Positions 45,621 to 57,711 of a stretch of DNA of 64,000 bases are shown here, piece by piece (positions within the stretch are counted from its first letter, which is position 1; each line of letters opens with the position of its first letter). Source of the DNA: Kalaharituber pfeilii (taxonomy: Eukaryota; Ascomycota; Pezizomycetes; Pezizales; Pezizaceae); assembly GCA_015179045.1 (NCBI GenBank), contig WHUZ01000041.1, positions 1 to 64,000 of the forward strand, given 5' to 3'. A model generated the notes under the pieces. It saw only the letters and a program-made list of their open reading frames with translations, was not told where the DNA came from and did not search any database. The position numbers and the translations under genes are program-made.

Positions 45621-46989
45621 ATGCGCGAGTGAGATATCTCAGCTGGCAAGCATATAAGGGGCCGGGATCGGCTCGTATAGATAGCTTTTCTCCTAATCTG
45701 TTGTCCTATCAATAGGACTCTCTATTAATTCTATACGCTGGTGGCCTTGTCGCTATACTGCCGCCGTTGATATCCTTATCGTCTTATCCTCGTCCCTGCT
45801 ATCCTTATCGCCGTTTTCCTTTAGTCGTACCCGTTATAAAAACCCCAGCGTTGAGTTGAACTGCCAGAATCTGCCACCTCCGGATCATAACAATAAGCGT
45901 TAATAGCTGAAAAAGGAGGGGTGATTGAGACGCTGCAGAAGATGGTAGAAGAGGCAGTGGGTTAGGGGGTGGTTGCAGAGATCAGGGAAGCGAGTGAAGG
46001 TCGGGAATATGAAGAAGGGCTATAGGAGTGAGTGAAAGTGGAGACGATGAGGACCAGTGGAAAAGCAGAGAGGGAAGGAGAGTGGAGAAGATACAGCTCT
46101 TTTTTATATATATATCAAGTAATCCCGCTTACCGTTACTCGCTATGGCAGGGCCCCTGGGCCGAAGCACTCGATGCTCGGAGGCAAGCATGCAAACGAAA
46201 ACTCAGATAATTACATGTACCTCGCGTTGGCACCCCTTGTCCCTATGCCTTCAGGGAGTGGAACAGCTGTTCGAGGATGTTCACCTCTTCGCCATTCTCC
46301 TGCCTCGCCTCCCAACTTCCTTGCTCTACATCCTCCCACCGTTCCCACCCCTCCGGGTACGCTATCTCTTCACATCTGAACGCCAGATGGTCCACCGTTT
46401 ACGGCTCCGAAGATACTGGTTAAATGTGGGAAGTGGTTGTAATTGTAACTGCATAGTCGAACTGTCTAGTTGAGTGTCGACGATTGAGTTTCTGTTAGCT
46501 AGTCAGCGGCCAAGACCCTCAGAGGAGACCAGACCAGTGGTCTTGTACCAGCTGCTAGCCATGCGCTGGCGGAGGTTATGAAGCCAGACTGGACCTTACG
46601 CTGTGATGACGGCTCAACAGCATCCACTGTTTCGCACGGGTACCGGTATCTAGAGCTGGCGGAACGAAGCCTCAAGGGCGACCTCAATGATCAATTGTCA
46701 AGGAAAGGGTCTTCAATTGTCTTGTCTGTGCGTGTCCATATCTGTCCATGTCTGTATATCTCCGTGTATGTCTGTATGTATGTCCCTCCACACAGTCCTA
46801 TCTTCATACAATTCATAGACCACCTTCGCCTTCCAACTGAGCCTATACATACATATCTCGCTTCTTGATCATAATTTTCTTCCTCATCCCATGCATGTGT
46901 CATCATGTGGCCCTACCGCTGAGTACCGCTCCGGCCCGCGTATGGCCTTATTCTTTCCATCGGTACCGTGGTTACCACCACGACGCCAG
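45621..46989. other. spacer; possible F2 relic at 46102-46153
   Basis: Contains a minus-strand F2-like tail (46102-46153, T-run then ATCAAGTAATCCCGCTTACC...CTATGGCAGGG) without a clear duplication. No gene is supported. Confidence 0.4.
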
Positions 46990-47137
46990 TTTTTTTTTTC
47001 TTTTTTTTTTTTTATTTCATTGCTTCAGTGCGCCTTATGGATATAAGGTACAGTATGCCCTCTTTGTGAAGTCAACATTCGCGATCGGTCAGATTCCTGC
47101 CCTGGCGAATAGCTACAAGCTGGGTTACGTGATATTC

Positions 47138-47193
<56 letters not shown>
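46990..47193. mobile_element. diverged F1 tail (-) and F2 tail (+) next to each other
   Basis: 46990-47048 is a T-run followed by a mutated F1 tail (ATTTCATTGCTTCAGTGCGCC). 47095-47193 is an F2 unit (CCTGCCCTGGCGAATAGCTA...) with poly(A) of about 50, the longest tail in the window. No duplications found for either. Confidence 0.65.
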
Positions 47194-47194
<1 letters not shown>

Positions 47195-48315
47195 AAGAAC
47201 TTGGGGAGGTTAAGGACGACGGCCGGATTGAGAAAGAATCGGTGGTATATTGACGGACCTTGTATTACCTATTTCATACGATCTAGTTACTGAATTTCAT
47301 GAGTCTGACCATAGCATGATTATCTACTAACTTCTCAAAATCTCTCTGCTGTAGCTCGAGATATGTTCAAGGGAGAAAATGATAAAAATGCACAAAATTG
47401 AGCTCAACTCCGATTAACGCGCTGAACAACTATCCTACATACAGCACCGGAAGGAACATCGAGGCAAATTGTGAACGCGACTTATTCTAGCGCGGTCTCT
47501 GATCAAGTCTGGAATGAAAAGCAAAAGCCCGATGCTAATTCGTACCAAAATATCGAATACCGTACGAAGCAAAAATACTGCATAAGATTATAAACGAAAA
47601 ATCGATGCGTTAGCAGTGTTGTGGGCTCAGTTAACCTGCACGCCATCCCTTGCAATTGGTTTTATGAGATGTGAAGCTGAGCACCGCGCCCCACCATCCG
47701 CTCGTCGAGTACAGTACTTGCATACACTCCGGGATATGGCGGGTTTTTACTCGGGAAAAAATAAACCTTCCTTGTATACCGTCATATCGGCTTTTTACAA
47801 AGGGGATAATGGAATAAGGAAATATCAAAATATCAAAGTATCAAATATCAGCGCATCTCCTCAAGGAAATAAAATCACATGTATATAGCCTGCCATCTTA
47901 GACAGACTCGCCGTCATCTCTCCACCCATCACATCAGTTCCACCAGTGGAAAGGTTCATCCTCGCCTGCCAGTCGCTTCCTTATCGCCTCTTCCCCTCTA
48001 GCCACCCTTTCTTCAACGCCACGCGGTTATGGCGGGAACATAAAGTAATATCATTATAAAAAGCAAGCAGCATTCTGAATGACGCCCCCCACCTTCCATT
48101 GTCCGAACGTGATTGATAATTCCTACAACGAACGGGTTGGCTTCATCCACGGAGCTAAAGAGATGTTTGTATAAGCTAAGTACCCATGAAAAAAACTTAG
48201 CCCGAGTCTCGTGCAATTGACAATGTTCATAACGCCGACTCACCCCAGTGTAAGCTACACGAGATTTATGAAGCTGGAATCAAAGAAAAAACTCACTATG
48301 GAACCGGCTGCATGT
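47194..48315. other. intergenic, 3' flank of the HET gene
   Basis: No domain-bearing frame; a 90-codon plus-strand frame (47616-47888) is unremarkable. Confidence 0.35.
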
Positions 48316-50415
48316 CTAGTGCAGCAACACGGGGATCTCCACTGTCACCTTGAAGGGCCGCTTGAAGGGCAGGAATTTTTCTCCATCGTGCTTCCAAAGC
48401 AGAGTTGTAACCCGCCGCAAGTGAAGGTCGCATTCTTCGTTAATTTCGTCAGCCTCGGTGTGACCCACACCATCGTCGTCATCTGGAGAATCGTCCTCCT
48501 CATCGTCCTCCTCATCGTCCTCTTCATCGTCCGCATCGCCCTCGTCGCTGTCAGACTCACTATCCCCTTCACTATCATCATCTTCACTCTCAGTGTCATC
48601 CATGTCATCTTGTACTTTACCCAGATATCGACAGACAAGTATTATTCTATAGTCTTTCAAACGAGCAGGAACCTTTTCGCACTTGCGTGAAAGTGGAATG
48701 TGAAATAGTACATAGTCCTGGGATTCGTCAATGCTGCCAATGCGTAGGGCTTCATCCTTGTCAGCAGAAATCAGGGTAAGTTGTTTGTTACCCCGGGTTG
48801 CGGCGTATGCGTTCCCGACATAGCGTAACTTGCATTTCCAATACACACGACCCTTCTCGAAGCGAACTGTACCGGTAGCTGTTGATAAATCTTCAGCTTT
48901 AGGGTCTGGAGAGATTGGCTCGATGACGGAGACATCTGGAAATTTGCTGACTTGATTCCAGCTGGGAAACCAATGGCTGGAGGAGGGATGAGGAAAGTTA
49001 ACAAGTAGCTGATAGACCACGCCATAAAAGTCTGGACCTGCGAACTCCATGTGCATGGCAAAGCGACTCCATGCTGTATCAGGAGTGTCGGATGCCGTAT
49101 ACACTGGTACTACGTCGCAGGCCCCTAATATTGCACAGAGACCTGCAACCCTGTCAACTGGGTTTGAAGCGTGTCGAATATTCATCTCGGAGAGGAGCGA
49201 CGTAATATCATCCTCCTTCACAAACTGGTCAAGTTGGTCCAGGCGGGTTCCAAGTGTGGTTCCAGCGTCGTCAATCTGTTCGTGTCAGCCACTGTTAGCA
49301 AATCCTTTCATACTTTTTGCCACAAGTGTATCACTCACCACGGCCTGAAGTAAATCCTGAGCTTGTCCAGTGCCTCCGATTATAACTTTGTCGGCACCCA
49401 GAGTCTCCTGTATTGTCCATGCACGCCGTAGCCAATGTCGCTCGTGAGTCCAGCCTTCTGCTTTGAATGGCCTTCCAAGCCCACTAAAATACACTACTAC
49501 GTGATTCATATTATAGATAAACCCAATGAGTGGTACATCAAGTTTCCATTCTTCTCTCCTAATCTTTTCCCGTTTAGGATCTGTGGGATACTCTTGTCGG
49601 AGACACAAAACGTCTACCCATGCATATCTACAGCCCAATGCAAGCAATTGTGCACGGAGATCTTCGAGAGTAATGTCAGCTGGGATAGGCACTGGCCACT
49701 CAAAGTCGTTCACTGCTGTCATAACTGTTTGTCTTTCAGCTTCTGGAGCCCATGAATGAGAAATTGGCCAGACATCTATGTGTAAAGCGCTGCGGTTTTT
49801 CAGTAGCCATATAGTCGGAATAACCTTGTTATTACACACATCCCAAACGCGACGCGGCTCGGAGGTGACAGCATTCTCAATGAATTCATTTCCGTTACCA
49901 TCAACCTCAAGTCGCTCACTGCCGTAGAAATTTTCCCAAATGGAGGATTTTGGACGGTAATTTTTCGGGTCATAACCTTCGGGGTCAAGCCGGGATAGCT
50001 TATCTGGATTTTCTATCAAAGCGCCCAACCATGCGTTGACAGTACCGAAATGGGCATTCTTCTGAATGAAAAAGGAGAACCATTTCTCCGTAACTTGACC
50101 GAGCCTGCGCTTCCTATGTTGACCCAGGGAGTTTGTTTCACCAGGCACATGGCCCCGGAATTCTCGCACTTTTGCCTTCAATTCTTCCAATGTGAGTTTG
50201 CCGCACTGGAATTCGGATTCATCAGTTGTGAGTGCAACGCAGTCCTGAGCAATGTCCACGTTCAGATCCTTTGAAAATTTATTTTTATGTTTCAGTTTCT
50301 TCGGATGGCACCAATACCCGGGATTATCTCTATATCCGGTGACAATCCATCGCCCCTCAGGTCCGCTAAACTGCCCAGGCTGCATGTTGGAAGGTAAAAA
50401 GACAACGAGAGACAC
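48316..50415 (-). CDS. HET-domain protein with acidic C-terminal region
   Basis: Two exons, 50415-49339 and 49275-48316, joined by a 63-nt intron (GTGAGT donor, GCTAAC branch, GAACAG acceptor; phase 0); about 678 aa. The HET domain is shown by DVWPISHSW (about 49775), a central CRYAWVDVLCLRQ (about 49635), IYNMNHVVVYFSGLG (about 49520) and WLRRAWTIQETLGADKVIIGG (about 49440-49370), the usual motif order in heterokaryon-incompatibility proteins. Upstream are ~200 residues of unknown function. Downstream is a ~300-residue region (DRVAGLCAILG..., typical of the family C-terminus). A run of Asp/Glu/Ser (about 48610-48440) is probably disordered. The family mediates non-self recognition and cell death, but most members are uncharacterised. 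An alternative start is the Met near 50385. Confidence 0.85.
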
Positions 50416-50862
50416 GAGAATAGAAGAAGGCAGTCAAAAGCTGATGGTAAAGAATGATGTCCGCAATATTCTGGTCCTATGATGTGGAGGTAGTACGGAG
50501 GTGCAATTAGTCTTAATTGAGCTGGGTTTGCTATCTTCACTGCCCGATATATATTAACCGCGAGGTCTTATTTCCTGTGCTAACTGTGCCAAAATGCCTC
50601 ACGTTCACAAACCCTCCAGCAGGTGACACGAGTAATACGGTACTATTCTTGAGTGTGTCAGTTGTGATTGATAACATCACTGGAAAGACCCTGTCCAGTC
50701 ACTTTCTGACTGGACAGAAGCCGGGATAATAGTGGCTAACTCTACATGCGACTGCTAATCTGCTTAGTACGTATCACCCCCATGCCCGAAAATGCAGGGA
50801 TCAATTGAAATCACGAAATTTCGTTGAAAACTTTGAAGCCCTGTATCGCACTCTACCCCACC
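50416..50862. other. 5' flank of the HET gene
   Basis: No coding sequence or repeat recognised. Confidence 0.35.
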
Positions 50863-50872
50863 TCCAACTATT

Positions 50873-50942
50873 TTGCCCTGCCATGGCGTACAGCTACAAG
50901 CGGGGTTACGTGAAATATATATATAAAAAAAAAAAAAAAAAA
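50873..50942 (+). mobile_element. F2 tail-only retroposon (70 bp)
   Basis: 10-bp duplication TCCAACTATT (50863-50872, 50943-50952). Starts TTGCCCTGCC; (AT)n then poly(A) tail. Confidence 0.88.
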
Positions 50943-51297
50943 TCCAACTATTGCCTCCCCACATTGCCTCACTTCACACAACGCGCAAAAAATGACAACG
51001 TTTGCATCTCTCTTACATGCTCATGAAGTCATTGTTGCTGCGTTGGCTGCATATTTGAAAAAGCCCGAGAAGGGTGAAAGCTATGGGATAAACCCAAGTG
51101 CTGTGAAAACCCGACTGTAGGCTTATGCGGGGCTTGTTGATTTCCACAGCAAGTGAGTCTGAGCAGTCTGGAAGGAACGGTACAGATGTGTCCACTATAC
51201 GGACGCTCCTCGTGACTAGCATAGGTTTCAGCAACTGCCTGTGACCCAAACGGAATCTAAAGCCACTGGTGAATACATTATGTAGAGGTTAATCATT

Positions 51298-51739
51298 TTT
51301 TTATTTTTTTTTTTTATTTCATTACTCGCGTGCCGCCCTGTGGGCTATGGCGAGGTTATTTTAGGTACATGTATGAGAGAGTAGAAAGAAAAAACGAAAA
51401 GAAAAGAGGAAGAAAGAAAGATTATTCCTGTCCTGCCCATTCCAGTATCTCCGCGATGTTTGTCTCCTTATCCGGTTGCCTTAGTCCTCCCGCTCCGTCC
51501 CTTATCTTTCTCCTCCATGTCTGGCAGTCGTTGGTTATGTGGGTTAGGTTCTCTGGTGCTCTCCCACACCATCTGCATTCTGGGGAGTCGGCCTTTCCTA
51601 TGGCGTATCTCCACTCTTTGAGCCCCTTGTTCCCGAGGATCCCGGCCAGGGTTGCGATTCTCCTGCGGTTGTCTATGCTTTGGAGGGGTCGATAGGAGAG
51701 GTGGAGGCGGTTCCGTTCTTCGGCCCTGAGGCTTTTGGC
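51298..51739 (-). mobile_element. 5'-truncated F1 LINE (442 bp)
   Basis: 13-bp duplication GAGGTTAATCATT (51285-51297, 51740-51752). The minus-strand frame is open for about 105 codons: RLHLSYRPLQ...LAGILGNKGLKEWRYAIGKADSPECRWCGRAPENLTHITNDC, i.e. the post-RNase H region and zinc knuckle of a LINE ORF2, ending QEWAGQE-like before a 3' UTR, F1 hairpin and tail. It is the best-preserved ORF2 C-terminus in the window. Confidence 0.88.
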
Positions 51740-51802
51740 GAGGTTAATCATTGGGCTCGAGTTAACACGGCTTCCTAAGCAGCAAATGGGAGATATGAAT
51801 CT

Positions 51803-52192
51803 CTACACAATGCTGGCAAGGCTATCGATGGTAGCATTCGAAAAGATTGGATACTTGGAGTAAATGAACTTGATCATATCCATGAGATAGCCACACACCC
51901 CCTGTCCTCCCTCCCATATCCCTCCACCCATCCCATTAGCCATGCCAATGGGTCCGGCTCGTCTTCGCTCCCTGCTGGCGGCGTCCCTGTCGCATCTTGC
52001 TCCCTGGCTACCTTCTCTTTCACACCTCACAACGTGGGGCACACGAACATAAGTAGTAAGGTATGCAGACAGGAACAACACCACCAAAACTGCAGACAAA
52101 CAAAGGACGGAAGTGACGAGGTTAAAATCTGTCCATTGGTTCATGGTTCTCAAAACCTGTCTTGTGTTGTTGTTCTTAGTATAATCTACCAT
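51803..52192 (-). CDS. hypothetical 129-aa protein with one hydrophobic segment
   Basis: Uninterrupted minus-strand frame with a hydrophobic segment (LVTSVLCLSAVLVVLFLSAYLTTYV cannot be assigned to a family; about residues 24-48), then a basic/Gly-rich part. No homology recognised and no splice sites needed. It lies between two LINE insertions. Could be chance. Confidence 0.3.
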   Translation of the reverse strand: MVDYTKNNNTRQVLRTMNQWTDFNLVTSVLCLSAVLVVLFLSAYLTTYVRVPHVVRCEREGSQGARCDRDAASRERRRAGPIGMANGMGGGIWEGGQGVCGYLMDMIKFIYSKYPIFSNATIDSLASIV

Positions 52193-52296
52193 TATGAATA
52201 TGTGGTCCAGGACAGTATTGCAAAGTTCAACTCTTGACTCATCATTATTGACTTCTCAACCTGTTCAATACTTGTTACATTACCAGTTCCAACTTA

Positions 52297-52868
52297 TTTT
52301 TTTTTATCAATTTTCATTACTCGCGTGCCACCCTATGGGCTACGGCGATATTAGGGGCATAGGAGATGAAGGGAAAAGGAGAAGAAATAAAGACCAAACG
52401 GTAACTCTGTCTGTCCGGTGCCTCTTCCCCCTTAAGGTTCTATCCACCTCAGTTCCGCCAACGAGTCCCCTCTGCTTCGTCCCTCTCTGGTGGTCGGAGT
52501 ATTGCGTCAAGTGCCTGGCCATCTCCTTCTCCACTCCCGCCATCCCAAATGTGCATCGTCTTTTTTTTTTTTTTTTATATCAATACTCGCTTGCCGCCCA
52601 ACGGGCTATGGAGAGAATGTGCATCGTCGTCTCCTCCTCTTCCTCGCAGCACCTGCACTCCGATCCGTCCGGCTTGCCTACCTTGTAGCCCCACGCTCGC
52701 ACGCCTTTGCCCCCCATTAGGCCAGCCAGAGTTCGCATTCCGTGTAGCCTTTGTAGGGGCGTGTAGGTTAGCCCCAGCCTGTTCCTTTCCTCCGCTCGCT
52801 ATTCCTTCGCGTGCTGGCGCATGCCCGCCTCTGTGACCATTTCCTCCCGGTACTGCATGAACGTGACT
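52297..52868 (-). mobile_element. 5'-truncated F1 LINE (572 bp) with nested tail copy
   Basis: 12-bp duplication AGTTCCAACTTA (52285-52296, 52869-52880). Minus strand: post-RNase H and knuckle region in broken frames, 3' UTR, F1 hairpin (52320-52345), poly(A). Confidence 0.85.
52561..52615 (-). mobile_element. F1 tail-only retroposon nested in an F1 LINE (55 bp)
   Basis: Perfect 13-bp duplication AATGTGCATCGTC (52548-52560, 52616-52628). Hairpin and poly(A) of about 16. Confidence 0.92.
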
Positions 52869-53022
52869 AGTTCCAACTTAGGCAGCAGCCTCAACTAGAT
52901 CCACTCGATCAACATGTGGTCTCATCCGGGCTAGCCATGGCCACGTGCCAGCTGTTGTCACTGTGTTGTGTAGCCGGGCAGTGGATGTCCAGACTAGCGC
53001 CAACAGGAGCCTGGGCCACCAG

Positions 53023-53084
53023 TTTTTTTTTTTTTTTTTTTTAATATCACATAACCCCGCTTGCAGCTGTTCGCCATGGCAGGG
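53023..53084 (-). mobile_element. F2 tail-only retroposon (62 bp)
   Basis: Perfect 12-bp duplication CTGGGCCACCAG (53011-53022, 53085-53096). Starts CCCTGCCATGG on the minus strand; poly(A) of about 20. Confidence 0.92.
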
Positions 53085-53567
53085 CTGGGCCACCAGGTGA
53101 TTGAGGGTTGATATTTTTCTTTTCGACAGATGCTTGGTGTCAACACAGTCTTAATCGCCTCCAGAACATGAACCCTGGATAATACCTGAAATGGCGGAGA
53201 ATTACAGCTATCTCTGCCTATTAAGATATCACTTTGAACATTCGTTGAGCGTACGTCAGATTCGACATACAATCTGGTGACTTTGCTATAAATTTTGTGA
53301 GACAGAAAATACCCTTAGGAGCATACATCCAGGCTTACATAGCTTACTCGGATTAGGATTGTTACAAGCGCATCATGTACTAAGTATATTTACGCAGCAT
53401 CAAAATATTACTAGAAACTCTCTGGTATCTAGGCTCATAGTGGAACATGTACATGTCAACAGTACTGTACTATCCTGAAGATGTAACGATGACAACTGGC
53501 GACATGAGAGGTTTGCGCAGCAAACGTCCTAGGAAGTTCACAACTTTGAATCAATGGAGCGCGGGTT

Positions 53568-53632
53568 ACCCTGCCATGGCCAAGTGCTACAAGCGGGGTT
53601 ATGTGATTAAAAAAAAAAAAAAAAAAAAAAAA
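53568..53632 (+). mobile_element. F2 tail-only retroposon (65 bp)
   Basis: Perfect 15-bp duplication AATGGAGCGCGGGTT (53553-53567, 53633-53647). Starts ACCCTGCCATGG; poly(A) of about 24. Confidence 0.93.
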
Positions 53633-54015
53633 AATGGAGCGCGGGTTTCCGTAGAGAATAAGCATTGAAATGCAGGATGACGTGATCCACTCGTTAGATG
53701 GATCAGTGATTATGGCGACTCCAATTACAAATTGACAATCCTGCATTCCATACTGACACTGTGACTCTAGATGTGTTTGAAGATAATCTTCTCTATTCTA
53801 CATTTAACGGGCTGGAAGATTGACTGGGACATATTCTTAATCCTAATATAATTGGTTTTCCACTGGCTCTGGTTGGCAACAGTGCTATGAAAAGAGGTCG
53901 ACACGCAGCACCGCGGTATCTGAGTGCAAGTGCAAAAGGTTGACACTGAAAAAAGATTGCTGTGAATACTTCCAACTGATCAGCTACAAAGGTTACGACA
54001 AAGGAATGTGAAGCA

Positions 54016-54063
54016 GGCTTTTTTATTTGAGTAACCCGCATGCAGCTGTTCGCCATGGCAGGG
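54016..54063 (-). mobile_element. F2 tail-only retroposon, short poly(A)
   Basis: T-run then TTTGAGTAACCCGCATGCAG...CCATGGCAGGG, a minus-strand F2 unit. No clear duplication, so older or imprecise. Confidence 0.6.
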
Positions 54064-55818
54064 TAGCTGCGCCTCGCAATGGGTCTTTCAGGCCCGGAGG
54101 CAGGCACCTACGAGCACAATGTAGTAACTACCAGCACAAACTTCGGACGTCGTAGATTGAATGAAAAGAAAGCCCAATCCTCCCGAGCAAATTCAAGCAA
54201 AGATACTCAATAAACTAAACAGGAAATCAAGCGGTCATATCTATATCCTCCATTTATCTGCTGTTTGTCCTCTTGTCCACCTTCATTCTATTCCACTCAT
54301 ATAACCACAAGTATAATTATAACCATTTTCCCGACGATTTCTCCTTCGCTGGTGTTTGACTATCTGACTCCATTTCCCCCGCTAGGTAGATGACAATCGA
54401 AGGAGGTTCTTTCCCTCCCTTTCATCCCTGACCAACCTCTTTGCCGCAGCAATCTTCCCCATCCGTGGGTTTGTTTGTCCATCCAATATGTTACTCTCCA
54501 AGGTTTCTTTCTTGCTACTGCCATACCAAGTCTCCTTATCATGCAACACAAACGAGGAACAGCTCCACAATCTTGGCACCCATGATTTGCACGCTGAGCA
54601 GAAAAGATCAGCCGTACCCCTATGCCCTATGCAGGACTTTGGAACTGAACTGCAGAGACGAGTATTCTCACGCGGTCATCAGCATTGGAGCGCTTGAGAA
54701 GCGGATGGCATGAATCTTCCTCTGCAAGTGTCAGGCAATGTGACGCCGACACAGGGACTATCAAAATTAAAAGATATTAAATCGTCCGGTGATTCACGTA
54801 CCAGGTGCTAGGGTCTTCAGGAAGGTATGAAGAGGAGCGATATCACTAAGTCCATTGAATTAATGGTCGCAAGAGCCCAAGGCTCTCCACAATAGATACC
54901 GGAATAGGGTACTGAACATAACAGACATAAGTACAAACTACCTACAGAATGTAATGTAACTAGCTGCCATGCTCTCCTCCGCTGTTCAAATCCCGGAGCC
55001 ACCACCATGGATTCGGCACGATTCCCAGTTCTTATGTTGATGCGGTCGCGGAGATTCGATGCGAACTAAATGCGCTCCATTCACTCCCCTTTACGATAGG
55101 CAAACACCCCACTAGCAATACTCAGTACACTCGTGCAAGCTAGCTACACGTGCGCGGCGGAGATATCCATGCGCTTATAAATAGTATAAAAGCATGCTCA
55201 TTAGCAGTGGGCACTGCGCAGGTCAGGGCTCAAGCATTCCCAATTCATGGTTTTTCAGCGGCCTACATTGACCCCTGTACGTGCCTAGACTGTATTGCAT
55301 CGTTATCTTGCATTTCCGATTACTTGAGCGACACAACTGTACTTGAGAACAATCACAGTAGGAACTCGATCTCAATATAACGCGCAAGAAGGCCGCAGGT
55401 AAGTCGTAACAGTCATGCACCATTTCGGTGAGCTGTCGGTCCTCATTCAGATTTTATGTAACTGGTGTTAGGCTACATTGTTACCGCCCCGATGATAAAA
55501 AGTAACAAGTGATGTCATTTAATGCTTCCCAGGTAGATATCATTGGTGTACTCAGTTGCGTGTTAAAAATTGTAACAGCCGTGTCTGCGCGTGGTTCCTC
55601 AATGCATGATGCGTGTCGCACAAATCTCTTCACGTGAAGTAGATTTTGACCAAACTCTGCAGTGACAAATCCAGAGTTTTGCTTTTCGTATGTGACTGTG
55701 GTCAATGCCCGCAATTACCGCTACTTAACTGGACAATTGCGAGGACACATGTTGCTTGCTTGGATCGGAGGCGTACAGAAAGGCGGGGTAATTGGGAGCC
55801 CTGCAGGCGCATCTCAAT
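54064..55818. other. spacer with an ORF1-like relic
   Basis: 54355-54480 on the minus strand is about 80 percent identical by eye to 56020-56165 on the plus strand (see that entry). The rest holds no supported gene. Confidence 0.4.
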
Positions 55819-55828
55819 CAACCCAATT

Positions 55829-55880
55829 TGCAAGCGGGGTTACGTGAAATATAAAAAAAAAAAAAAAAAAAAAGAAGAAG
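55829..55880 (+). mobile_element. F2 tail-only retroposon, truncated in the hairpin (52 bp)
   Basis: 10-bp duplication CAA(C/T)CCAATT (55819-55828, 55881-55890) with one transition. Starts TGCAAGCGGGG, the 3' half of the hairpin. Confidence 0.82.
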
Positions 55881-56017
55881 CAATCCAATTGATAGGCGTG
55901 TAGTTGGTCCTCTGGGTAATGATTAGTAGCATATGAGGTGTAGTTGCAGCTGAGGGATGACAATACAAGCGCAGGACGTTAGCAGTGACAGAGAAACATG
56001 GGTAAGTAAGAGATTGG

Positions 56018-56266
56018 ATGGAAAAGGCAAGCCCATGGATGGAGAAAATTGTTGCGGCAAGATGGTTGGTCAGACAAGGAAGGAGGGAGGGAAAGAAGAC
56101 TAGCTCAATTGTTATCTACCTAGAGGGGGAGGTAGAATCAGATAGTAAAACACTGGCGAAGGTAACATTATCAGGCAAGTGGCACCACTGGTGCCTGTAT
56201 GACTGGGATAGGACTACGAAGGTGGACAGAAAGGGGAAGGGGAGGATGTGGAGGAATTGGACATGA
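56018..56266 (+). pseudogene. relic of an ORF1-type retroelement protein
   Basis: Open frame of 82 codons: KIVAARWLVRQGRREGKKTSSIVIYLEGEV...KVTLSGKWHHWCLYDWDR, aligning with the GIRWLRK...SSAVVYLE...VRLGGRWLR block of the ORF1-only elements, but much diverged and without an F1 tail. An inverted relative lies at 54480-54355. Probably another LINE family's ORF1 remnant. Confidence 0.5.
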
Positions 56267-56280
56267 CGGCTTAATTTTTT

Positions 56281-57668
56281 GGGGGATTTTTGGGTATTTC
56301 TGCTTGATTGTTCTCTTGAAAGATTGGGCTTTTGCTTTGTGATTCCTCCGTGTCACCAAAAGTCATGGTTTGGTATTTTGTGTTTTTATGGGGGACGTTT
56401 ATGTAGGTATGGTTGCGGACGGCTTTAATCAACACTATGTAACACTTCATTCCGCTTACTAATACAGCCTTTTTTTTTTTTTTTTTTTTTTTTCGCTCTT
56501 TGATCCCCCCTCCGGAATACCTCTACTGTGCAGAATACACGCCTCTTGCACTTCGCTTCTAGTGTACAGAATTAGAAGCAGCAAACCAGTTTATAATCTT
56601 TTATCCAAAGTTTCATTGTGAGTTGAATTTTATTGATTTTGATGTGCAGCAAAATACTATGCTCGTGAGAACAGTCAATATAACTTTGAAGATTTACGAG
56701 GTACTGTACCTGCTGCTTCACATTCTGTAAAGGTACTGCTTCTATTTTTCACTATTATGAGCACTGCATGCGACTTCTTAATGCATACTTTAATGGATAT
56801 ACCTATGAGATTAAACAATTTCAGGAATGTATATATAAAAGTCAGCGGCAAGTGGTGAATAAAAAGCACATGATAATTACATGTGCTTTGTTCTCATGCC
56901 TCATGTACTTTAGACTTAGCCCTTTTAAGAAAAGTTCCTGCTTACTAATACATAATCTTACCTAATTTGTACTAGTAGTATGTAACTCAGTTAGGGGTCT
57001 CCCACCAAAATTTGCTTTTCTTTAACTTTCGATAACTTTTTTACAAAAATTTGCAAAATTAAAAACGCAATATAGATTGATTCTTTACTCAATTCTGTTC
57101 ATATCTATATGCAGTTTTGACATTTTTAGGATTTTTGTTGTGTTCTTATCGGGTTTTGAAATTTCGGATCAAAATGTGTTGATTAAAGGCGTCCGCAACC
57201 ATAGCTGCACAGGTGCCTGTCTCCGGGCGATAAGGACTTCAGTCTAGGGACCCCGCCATAGCGGCAGCGATAAGCGGGGTTACGCGAAAAAAGAAAAGAT
57301 TGCAGGAAAGTTGCAGAATTGTTGACGTCATAGAATGTATATCATTTGCTTATATTGCATGCATGCTCCAATCTCGAAGTACCAATGCCTGAAGAAGAGC
57401 CTCCTCCCCCTCCACTCTCCGTCCTATTGTACCCGTGATACACCGTATTAGCGAATAACGATGCTTCTTGACTAGTACCCTAGGAATGTACAGGGAAGGC
57501 AAGAGGCGCTACTGCAAGTAGAGATTAAGTGCCTTTAGATATAATTGAGCTGCAAATATAGGTTATCTCTTCTAGAGGAACATTTGGGAAGAGTTTGCAA
57601 GCCATAGATATCTACCTTGTGGAGAATTGTTACAGATTGCATGTGAGGTAATAAGTATGTATTGGTAT
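56281..57668. other. AT-rich spacer; possible F2 relic at 57232-57288
   Basis: Poly(T) of about 23 at 56470-56493 without a recognisable tail. A mutated F2-like unit (ACCCCGCCATAGCGGCAGCG...GCGGGGTTACGCGA) lies at 57232-57288. No gene. Confidence 0.4.
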
Positions 57669-57679
57669 AGCACGGATGG

Positions 57680-57680
<1 letters not shown>

Positions 57681-57711
<31 letters not shown>

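Noticed and set aside
48345..48638. Met/Arg/Thr-rich minus-strand frame within the HET gene
   Set aside because: Shadow frame of the Asp/Glu-codon run in the real reading frame.
53447..53668. Small plus-strand protein ending in poly-Lys
   Set aside because: The Lys run is the poly(A) tail of an F2 insertion; frame is accidental.
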